Assembly: GCF_027579695.1 (NCBI RefSeq)
Contig: NC_083587.1
Coordinates: 3,451,001 to 3,515,000 of the forward strand
DNA length: 64,000 nucleotides
Direction: 5' to 3'
Source: Neoarius graeffei
Taxonomy: Eukaryota; Chordata; Actinopteri; Siluriformes; Ariidae
Under the pieces are notes generated by a model. The model was not told the DNA's origin. It worked only from the letters and a program-made list of their open reading frames with translations, and did not search any database. How positions within the stretch are numbered: the first letter of the stretch is position 1; each line of letters begins with the position of its first letter. Below are positions 55,586 to 64,000 of this stretch, one piece after another. Made by a program: the position numbers and the translations under genes.

Positions 55586-57218
55586 TGTGTCTTTGTTGTG
55601 TCACTTGAGTTGCAAGTCACATGACCTTGAGTGAAATCTTCATTCTATAGGCTCTTGCTTTCATGAGTCCTTTTGGTGTCATGATGGGACAAGAAGTCTC
55701 ATGACAGTGCAGAAGATTCCAGGATTCACTCTTGGCTTACTCAGCTTAGCTCTCTCTTACCCCATCTAAGATCCTGGGCCTGGCTTTTTGTTAACTCTAA
55801 CAAAGGCTGTACTCTGAATCTGACCACAGCAGCCGGTGTTCAGTGTTACAGCTATTTTTTTTAACACCATGGGCTCAAACCTGTACAGAGGGAAAGGGTA
55901 AGGGTCCGGGTTTTCACTACACCAGGTGAAATGGGTGCCAGTGCATCCAGCTGTTCTTCCAACATCTGATGTAGGGGTGGCTACCATGCCCATAACCATA
56001 GTAACCCTTTCACAGTACAGTTTGAACACACCAATCTCTGTACTCGACGCCATGTTCTATCTCTGGCCATTCTTCTGAATCCCTGTAATGGTATTGGACA
56101 GAGACGATACCAGATATCAAATACAGTGACGTCTCGACTGCTTTAAACCAGTGGCGGCACCGAAATTCTGTGTCTCTGGCGGTGGATTTCCTCTCTGGCG
56201 GTGGATTCCACACGTGAAAGAGAAGCTGTGCATTGGCGCTACAGAAGGACAGAGAACGTGGAACCAGCTATTGATACTGGACTTTAGCCAAAGTTCAATG
56301 TATTTGACCTTCGCAGAGTTGTAATAATAATTGAACTGGTTAGTTACTGCATCCCACGCAGTATTTCAAAGAGAAAAGGCAACCGGATTCCTTTTCCTTT
56401 TTTCAACTTTGACAAATTATAAACAAGATTCCTTCTAGATTATTGGACAGCCAATGGGACACCAAGGATCTTCAGCTGACGAGCTGTAAGGAACAAAACC
56501 GTCTTCATCCTGGATCTGCATCCCACGCTATCTTTGGAGAAGGCACACTTCAATCGCTAACAAGAGTGATCACCCAAGTGAGGCTAGCATCTTGGCAAAA
56601 CGTGTTAGTTTTTGCTTGCAGTTAGTTAATAGTGTTCTTTATTTGAATTCATTTATGATTTAAATGTATACATTGATTCACATGAAAGTCGGTCATAGAC
56701 CACGAGTTGTTTGATTTACTTTATTTACAATCTGTATTTAATTATTTTGTGCATGCATTCTCTCTCTCTCTTTTTAAGTCCTTCCATCTTACTTCACTCC
56801 TCAACATTGGGGTTTGAGTAGAATTTGGGTTTAAGGCCGAGCCAAGACTAGTTTGAACTACAAATTCCTTTGTTCAATTTCTCACGCCCTTTCTGTGCTG
56901 ACCATCCACCTTTTGGGCACGGCTGCATTCCATTCGCATTCCACACACACACACAGACACCCACCCACAAACACATGGCTTCCCTATCACATTTTTAACA
57001 TCCACTCACCCCTACACTGCAAACTTGGATATAGCTTATTACTTCTGATCACCATTAGTGCCTTAGTTATCATCATATACACTACTGATTCTTATTTGCA
57101 CATAATGTATCACCAGTTATATTGAACTATTCCTTGGCTGCTATCATTGCTATATCCGATCAGTATTAGTTCGCTAATTCATGTCAGCTATTTCAATAAA
57201 TGGTATCTTTGGAATAAA
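55586..57218. repeat. unassigned conserved block of duplicon B
   Basis: Counterpart of 23546-25188. The 60-codon frame 56443-56625 (KDLQLTSCKEQNRLHPGSAS) is open in both copies. Confidence 0.5.
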
Positions 57219-57220
57219 CT

Positions 57221-57221
57221 T

Positions 57222-57275
<54 letters not shown>
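57221..57275. repeat. palindromic (CT)n(AT)n(AG)n microsatellite
   Basis: A CT run, an AT run and an AG run in order form one self-complementary palindrome of about 55 bp. It is the right edge of duplicon B: beyond it lies an unrelated minus-strand L2 fragment. Confidence 0.93.
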
Positions 57276-57820
57276 ATGGTTGGTGTTTTGCCTGCATCAG
57301 TATTAAGACGTATGTCATTTATAACTTTAATCAGCACTGAAAATCCTGACTGAAAGTTATCAAAACAGCTGTTTGGTATCAAGAACGCAGTTAATTGATT
57401 GAAGACAATTTTTTCAAGGATTTTCCCGATGAATGGTAGATTTGATATTGGCCTGTAGTTGTTCAATACTGAAGCATCTACATTATTCTTTTTAAGTAGG
57501 GGCTTTACAATGACTTTTTTCAGGGACACAGGAAAAATGCCAGTCTCTAGGGATGTATTTATGATCTGAAGCACTTCTGTAATTATAAGGTGAAGAACAG
57601 ACTTAAAAAAGTTGGTGGGCAGAATGTCCAATTCAGATGTTGAGGAACTGAGATTTTGTATAGGTTTTTCAAGAGTCTCATCATCAATCAAACAAAATTC
57701 TGACATTGTGTTGAAATTGTCTGTCTGTGTCACTGGTGATTGCAGTTTTTCATTTATTTGCAACTGAGATATATTATGAGCAATATTCTGCCGTATTTTA
57801 TCAATTTTACCTTTGAAGAA
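57276..57820 (-). pseudogene. L2-2 LINE reverse transcriptase fragment
   Basis: The minus frame reads (from 57815 leftward) [60 protein letters not shown] and NSCFDNFQSGFSVLIKV. It is clearly homologous to 30170-30730 of the near-full-length L2-2. It lacks NHSTEIA, a small deletion. It runs into the palindromic microsatellite. Confidence 0.85.
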
Positions 57821-58312
57821 GCATGCAAACAGGTGCAAAGTTGCACTTAATAAGTACAAACTGCCTTGGTATGAGCAGAGAAAATGCAATCATGACGAAA
57901 TATTTCATGATTTCATCAGCAGATGACCATTTACAGATGGATCTTTGACTTTCTGACAGGCTGATAATCGGACAGGTGGTGATATTCGGTAGCCACACTT
58001 CCTCCTCACTGATCCTGAACACAGGTGCACCACTGAGCTGTGTGCTCAGTCCCCTCATGTACTCCTTGTTCGCCCACGACTGTACTGCTAAATACAGCAC
58101 CAACATCATCAACAAGTTTGCTGATGGCACAACCATCTTGGGCCTCCTTACGGACAACGATGAGACAGCATCCAGAGAGGAAGTGAAGGCGTTAGCCAGC
58201 TGGTGCCAGGACAACAACCTCTCTCTCAACGTCAGTAAAACTAAGGAGATGATAGTGGACTACAGGAGACAGCAAGGGAGGACACACTAGCCCATTTAGT
58301 CGTAGACATTTT
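57821..58312 (+). pseudogene. Rex1/Babar-like LINE reverse transcriptase fragment, copy C
   Basis: The ORF 57976-58290 reads SHTSSSLILNTGAPLSCVL, YSLFAHDCTAKYSTN, FADGTTILGLL (motif C ADD changed to ADG) and DNNLSLNVSKTKEM. It is closest to the minus-strand copy at 41124-41438 and extends to the hAT insertion site. Confidence 0.75.
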
Positions 58313-59820
58313 TAGGACTGCAACTAACGATTATTTTAATAATCAATTAATCTGTCGATTATTTTTTCGATTAATCGATGAATCGGATAAAAAAACAAAC
58401 AAAAAAGCATTAATTTCCAACCCTTTATTCAAAAAAAAAAATCAGTGCAAAAAATCTTTAGTGCAAAAGTGCAAAAACATGTTGATCCTTGATCATCCCT
58501 GAGCAGTGTAAAAATAAATAAATAATAAAATAATAATAATAATAATAATAAATAAAATGTATAGGCTTTTTTAAAATAAAGTGCACAAAAAGAGGTATAT
58601 ATTTTTTAAAGGGATCTGAGTGGTCAGAACAATAAATAAATTATAAAAAAATAAAGAAAAATACAAATCAGAAAACACTCACAGTTGCACAAACTCACAC
58701 ACACATACGGTACACACACTCACTCTCTCTCACTCCCTTTGCTCAGACACTTTGCATTGCAATGCAAAAATGTGAGCATGTCCACATGCTCCTGACTCAG
58801 GCTCGCTTGTCAAGCTGGACATCGAGCAAACACCAGCACCAGACGAGCTTTGGAGGGATGTTAACGTTATGTTTCATCACTTCAAAGCGGAACAAACATA
58901 GGTGTCATAGTGACTTATGCTGCATTCATGTGCTATGGGAAGATGATATTTTCCAGTTGGGAAGTGGTATTTACCAGTGTGTTGTGTTCACATGCTTTTG
59001 TTGTTGTTGACAAATTAAAGATGGTGGACCAGATTCAGAATCAGGCCTGTTATTTGGCTAAAACAATTATAGATTGCCTTGTTCATCAGCTGCAGCAGGA
59101 ATATGAGTTATCAAAAGTCAAAAGGTAAATAATGCTGAATATTTCCTGATCATGACTAGAGATTTTCTTAACACATTGAATGCCACGCTCACCGCCATGT
59201 TGAAAGTTTAAAGTTCATCTCATCTCGGCAACTCGTGTATCAAAATTTTCTACGAGTTGCCCAGTGGAAAATACCACAAGAGGGGGCGTTCATGTGTGCT
59301 TTCCATGTCGGTGTTTGGTATTTACCATAATTCCCATAGCACATGAATGCAGCATTACCCTGCTGTTGAACTCCTGTCCTCCTCATCAATGACTCTGTGT
59401 TTTCGTTTCAGGTGCTGGATCATTACTGTGGTGCTCCTATGCCATGTCATGTCACTTTTGCACATTTTACAAGTAACACACATATCATTTTGTTTAGCGT
59501 GAAATGCTCCCACACTTTAGATGATTTTGGTCGCACCGGTTTCTCTGCTTCTGCCATGTTTCTAAACAACTCCGCTCCGAGCTCAACTCTGCTTGTTTGG
59601 CTGGCATCCAGCTTAATGGTGCATTACCGCCACCTTCTGCTCCGGAGTGTGAACTCCGCGCTCAACTCAAACCAGAGACTTTTTTAATAATAGAACGACT
59701 TTGTTCAAATGGTCTGTGACTTTGTAATCGCGTGACACGACGAATCGATAATGAAATTCGTTGCCAACACTTTTAATAATCGATTTTTATCGATTTTATC
59801 GATTCGTTGTTGCAGCCCTG
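58313..59820. mobile_element. non-autonomous hAT element
   Basis: The left end is taggactgcaactaacgat, the right end reverse-complements to cagggctgcaacaacgaatc, and the ends share AATCGATTA-type repeats, a pattern familiar from a widespread hAT family. GACATTTT is duplicated at 58305-58312 and 59821-59828. The matching sequence at 41100-41115 (minus) has the target once and no insert. There is no transposase frame. It contains a nested element (58918-59354). Confidence 0.9.
58918..59354. mobile_element. PIF/Harbinger-like MITE nested in the hAT
   Basis: The 437-bp insert has perfect-looking inverted termini (tgctgcattcatgtgctatg / catagcacatgaatgcagca) and a TTA duplication (58915-58917 and 59355-59357). 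A TWA target duplication fits PIF/Harbinger. Confidence 0.85.
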
Positions 59821-59910
59821 GACATTTTTAGGGTATCATTTGTGACAAAATCACAGACAGATGGTCTTCTTCTTTGTATCTTCTCTTCTCGTATTCACCA
59901 CGAATAAAAA

Positions 59911-60260
59911 TCTCATCTCATCTCCTCTAGCCACTTTATCCTTCTACAGGGTCGCAGGCAAGCTGGAGCCTATCCCAGCTGACTACAGGCAAAAGGCAGG
60001 GTACACCCTGGACAAGTCGCCAGATCATCACAGGGCTGACACATAGACACAGACAACCATTCACACCTAAGGTCAATTTAGAGTCATCAGTTAACCTAAC
60101 CTGCATGTCTTTGGACTGTGGGGGAAACCGGAGCACCCGGAGGAAACCCATGCGGACAACATGCAAACTCCACACAGAAAGGTCCTCACCGGCCCCGGGG
60201 CTCGAACCCAGGACCTTCTTGCTGTGAGGCGACAGCACTAACCACTACACCACTATGCCG
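59911..60260 (-). repeat. tRNA-derived SINE (family S)
   Basis: Complete copy with target ccacgaataaaaa duplicated at 59898-59910 and 60261-60273. The inverted counterpart at about 41025-41035 has no SINE. Confidence 0.92.
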
Positions 60261-60419
60261 CCACGAATAAAAATAATAGTAAGAAAAAAGCTCCAAGACA
60301 AGGAATGACACTTTCAGCCTTGACTTTGCTCCATTTTGGCAACCACTCAGGGATTAATGCATTGGACCAGAAATGCACTGGGGTTCTTTTCAGTGCAAGT
60401 TGAAGCCTGTTTATTTACA

Positions 60420-61985
60420 GTTTACATCAACATACTGATAGAGATCAGTTAAATTAGAGCTGAGCCAGGAGAGGGCTGTTCCCTTAACTCCCACAACATT
60501 TTCTAGTCTATCCAGAAGAATGGAATGATCAGCGGTATCAAATGCTGAACGAAGGTCAAGCAACAGAAGCAGCGAGACACAGCCCTGATCAGACACCAAC
60601 AGTAGGTCATTTACTACTTTAACCAGTGCTGTCTCTGTGCTATGATGAGGTCTAAATCCTGACTGATACAATTCATGGATGTTATTCCTATGTAAATATG
60701 AGCATAACTGCTGTGCCACAGCTTTTTCAAGGATCTTGGAGATAAAGGGGAGGTTTGATAATGGACAGCTGACAGGGATCAAGCTCAGGTTTTTAATCAA
60801 TAACTGCTAGTTTAAAGGATTTGGGTACATAGCCAATCCTAAGAGAAGAATTTATTATTTTTAGAAATGGTTCAATTACTTCAGGTATTATCTTTTTGAA
60901 TAGACGTGTAGGCAAGGGATCTAGTACACAAGTTGAGGCTTTTGATGCGGAGATTAATGAAAGTAATTCAATTTCTCTAAGGGGAGTAAAACATTCTAAT
61001 TGCTGATCTGATACAGTTCTATCAGTTAACTACAGGGTCACTTACATTGTCTGACCTTAAATTAGTAGTTTGAGTCTTTTGTTGGGTATTCTCAATTTTG
61101 TCATAAAAGAAATTCATGAAGTCATTGCTACTACATACTACAGGTATGCACGTGTCTATAGTGGACTTATTCCTGGTTAATTTTGCTACAGTATTAAACA
61201 GGAATCTAGGATTATTTTTGTTATCTTCTATTAGGGAGGGGAGATAAGTTGATCTAGCAGCACTAAGAGCTTTTCTATACTTCAGGAAGCTCTCCTTCCA
61301 TGCTAATTTGAAAGCTACCAATTTTGTTTGACACCATTTATGTTCCAATTTTCAAGTGGTCTGTTTTAAAGTGTGAGTGTCTTCATTACACCAGGGTGCT
61401 AATTTTTTGACTCTGAACATTTTCCTTTTAAGAAGAGCTACATTAGCTTATGGCGGATAATGAGGTCAAGTATGGCGGAACGTTGACTCTAAGCATTCAG
61501 TTCCCTGATGAAGTTCTGCAGGGGCCGACAGTGACCCAATCAAAGTTGATAACTCTGGGAGATCATTTATAAAGCTCTGTGCAGTAGTTGACATGAATGT
61601 ACATTTAATACAGTAGCGTGGTGATGTGCATTATTATTACTCAGACATATTTTGAATGAGATGAGATAATGATCTGAGATAACTTCAGACTGTGGAAGTA
61701 TGACTATATTTTCTACATTTAACTGAATGTTAGGATTAGATCGAGGGTGTGGCGACCATTATGGGTCAGTCCTATGACATTCTGATTAATCCCTACTGAA
61801 TCTAAAATGGACACAAATGCTGTTTTCAAAGGGTCTTCTGGGTTATCGAAGTGAATATTAAAATCTCCGACAACTAAAGTTTTGTCTAAGTAAATAACCA
61901 GATCTGAGATAAAATCTGCAAATTCAGAAAGAAACTCAGAATATGGCCCCAGGGGCCTGTAAACAATAAGTCACCATGAACCTGT
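60420..61985 (-). pseudogene. L2-1 LINE fragment, copy C
   Basis: Read on the minus strand: the endonuclease part (near 61980-61600), linker (61348-61022, RSTYLPSLIEDNKNNPRFLF), then RT (60800-60411) with [37 protein letters not shown] and LLLLLDLRSAFDTADHSILL. It stops at the codons for YVDVN, before motif B. Confidence 0.88.
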
Positions 61986-62831
61986 TTTTGGTTTTTTTTT
62001 TTTGGATGCCTTCTTTCCAGTAGAATATAGTGAATGGAATCATTGTAATAGTCATAAATCATGGAGAAATAAACACAAGATTTTCTTGCTAGTTATGATA
62101 CTGGACACAGTGTAACGTCTCTCCTGGGAATCACAGGTCCTACTCCCTAACTTGAATCACATACCAAGACAATGAAGTTACAGCCCTTGTTGAAAGCAGT
62201 AAAATCAGTAAAGCCATACAGATTTTGTGAAGAATGCAAAGGTGACATGAACCTGCGTTCACGCAGATATCTAATAGAACGGGGGTTACTAGGGGCTTCA
62301 TGCCCCGAATAGAAAGATGGCCAAGATGGCTTTTGTTTCCCCTTCACATGAGTGTTAGTGCTATTGATGCTGGTCATTTGAGGTCAAGGTCTATGTCGCA
62401 GTGGCCTCATTGATGAGGCACTGGACTCTTAAGCCAGTGTTTGTGTGTCAAATTTCATGAGAGAAAGGCTTTGTCCAGAGGCTTTTGAAATTCGCGATTG
62501 CATGTGTTTAGCAACAAGGGGCAAGCAGATTTCTTCTAACACCAAAATTTCCAAGATCCCATTAATTGAGAGTACACACAAGGATGCAGCAGAAGCATGG
62601 CTGGCTTGCTAAACAAGAGGAAGCAAATCAGTAGTAAATATGTGTCAGCCCATTTCAGTCCAGACAAATCCAGGTGTTTCCAGTTTCTTTTCTTCTTCTG
62701 TCCCATGTCAATTTGCACCACGTATAGGGACCATTACAGCGATAGAGACAGGTTCCTAGCACTTCATCCCCCCCGTCGTTTGCCATCAGTCTTCTCATGT
62801 TGGACTTTTCAACATAAGTTTCACGAATGCC

Positions 62832-63164
62832 TCATTGGCAACAATCCATGTCCCATTTGAAACCATTCACCCATACAACTGGGTTTGGGAATGCCTCACC
62901 AGTGTTTGCATCATGCAACAGGCTTAGCTCATTGCACAAGTGCACGATGGACTTGTCAGGATTACTCAAAATCATTTCTGTCAACCATTGCACGCTTAGT
63001 CCTGGGTCATCAACCTCAGGCAGCCCTGCTCTTATGACAGAATAGCCAAAGGGCCCCACCAATGGTGCCAGTTGTCCGCAACCCTTTGTTGGCTGTCTAT
63101 TGCTAGCGATGATGCCTGCTTCATTAGGATGCACAGAAACGCAGATGGGCCGCGAGGCCCGCAC
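62832..63164 (-). other. 110-codon open frame in duplicon C
   Basis: The frame begins RASRPICVSVHPNEAGIIAS and runs to DMDCCQ. The counterpart in B (46350 on) has an in-frame stop. It overlaps the LINE zinc-finger coding end and its 3' UTR in a different frame. No motif; may be chance. Confidence 0.2.
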
Positions 63165-63169
63165 CAGAG

Positions 63170-63949
63170 CGACAGAGTTGTCTGCAGCGGTGGCATGAAT
63201 GGCCCGGTTGAGGTGCTATGGAATCTCTAGTTTCGTGAGCTCTCCTATATTCCCTTTGATGCTTGTCTTCAATTTCAAACACTGAGGTTTTAACTTTGCT
63301 TCGCGATGTTGCTCTAACTGAGGCATCCCTTTCCCACGTCTGATCGATAATGATGGCATTCTTCATGTTCCTCTTCCAAACGTCTTTGTACCTCAGTTTC
63401 TGTCCTCCTTGTTTCTGTCAGCCTCTTTCCTAGGCTCAGTTCTCCATAGAAAACGGCTTCGGGTAGTCGCGTATCAAGCGTGCACCAGACGTGTCCAGCC
63501 CAACGAAGTTGGGAGGCTGTGATAAGGATTTCCACGCTTACTGTTTTGGCTCGCCTGAGGACTTCTACATCGGGGACCTTGTCCTGCCATCTTATTTTGA
63601 GGATTTGATGCAGGTGTCGCAGTTGTAGCCTGGTCAGATACTTGAAGTGTTTACAGTAGAGCATCATACATTCATTGGCGTAAAGCAGAGGTGATAAGAC
63701 TGTGGCGTTGTATACTTTCAACTTGCTGGTTCTCTTGATGTCATGGCGAGACCATAGTTGCTTTTCTAAAGCACCGAAGGCTTTGTTGGCAGCTTGAATC
63801 CAGCAGTCTACCTCCAAGTCTGATGAGTTGATGTTGTGCATCTGCCTATAATGTAATATAATGGAATGTGATCTCAAAAACAAATTTCTGCTTGCTGCAT
63901 ACATTTCACAAGGGCCAAAGTCTGTATCCGACTGCATGGAAGAAGCCAT
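63170..63949 (-). pseudogene. I-like LINE C-terminal fragment, copy C
   Basis: The frame 63949-63314 is open for 211 codons: INSSDLEVDCWIQAANKAFG, KLKVYNATVLSPLLYANECM, LHQILKIRWQDKVPDVEVLR, LRWAGHVWCTLD. After a shift the C-terminal finger HSCHRCRQLCRSGAGLAAHL appears (frame 63366-63124). It is less damaged than copy B, but only the part after the reverse transcriptase is present. Confidence 0.78.
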
Positions 63950-63970
63950 GAGTTAAACCCTGTAGGGCAT

Positions 63971-64000
63971 GTTGAAATAGCTCAGTAGGGAGTGCATTAG
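63971..64000 (+). pseudogene. tRNA-Phe-like 5' half, cut by the window end
   Basis: gttgaaatagctcagtaggg followed by agtgcattag. Inverted counterpart of 45507-45536. Confidence 0.5.

Larger units (their letters stand above)
60420..64000 (-). repeat. right arm of a long inverted repeat (duplicon C)
   Basis: Reverse complement of 45510-49093. It continues past the window end inside the tRNA-Phe-like sequence. Confidence 0.9.

Noticed and set aside
57147-57353. 68-codon frame with LSLSLYIYIYIYRERER
   Set aside because: Pure translation of a CT/AT/AG microsatellite.

Overview
The window looks like repeat-dense, non-coding vertebrate nuclear DNA, most likely from a teleost fish. The mix of elements points that way: L2 LINEs, Rex1/Babar-like LINEs, an I-like LINE with a C-terminal zinc finger, Tc1-like transposons, hAT and PIF/Harbinger elements, and a tRNA-derived SINE with a repeated ATGAG tail. 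The species cannot be named from sequence alone. I see no convincing host protein-coding gene in 64 kb. Almost every recognisable reading frame belongs to a transposon and most are broken.

Layout. 1-2.2 kb: 3' end of a pogo/Tigger-like transposon, then a decayed Tc1. 2.5-4.1 kb: two SINEs at one target, the second split by a TIR element. 5.6-8.8 kb: an L2 3' end, an old SINE, and a LINE RNase H remnant split by a PIF/Harbinger-like element with a TAA duplication. 10.1-12.6 kb: a SINE and a BED-finger hAT transposase pseudogene. 12.64-25.2 kb: duplicon A (L2, composite SINE, Rex1 fragment, tRNA relics, Tc1, unassigned block), broken by a retroposon encoding a small membrane protein, a young SINE and a 1.6-kb hAT derivative. 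25.2-36.0 kb: an I-like LINE split by a SINE and by a 4.9-kb near-full-length L2, with part of its reverse transcriptase triplicated in tandem (3 x 776 bp). 36.07-38.31 kb: a Tc1 element with both ends, carrying two nested SINE-type insertions. 38.3-45.4 kb: mostly unassigned AT-rich DNA with Rex1 remnants, a 1.5-kb solo LTR, tRNA-Ile-like and tRNA-Gln-like sequences. 45.5-57.2 kb: duplicon B, the second copy of A extended to the left. 57.26-64.0 kb: duplicon C, which holds an inverted copy of the left part of B plus a Rex1 fragment carrying a hAT that itself carries a Harbinger-like MITE.

These parts do not work together as a pathway. They record successive insertions and segmental duplications. 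Target-site duplications and presence or absence between A, B and C give a relative order: the L2, Rex1 and Tc1 insertions came first, then duplication, then the SINE at 18.1 kb, the hAT at 20.4 kb, the membrane-protein retroposon at 12.9 kb and the hAT at 58.3 kb. The clearest observations are the A/B/C duplication architecture with a palindromic microsatellite at one edge, the tandem triplication inside a LINE ORF, the retroposon encoding a transmembrane protein, and several insertions with precise target-site duplications. I found no CRISPR, operon, rRNA or other system-like cluster.
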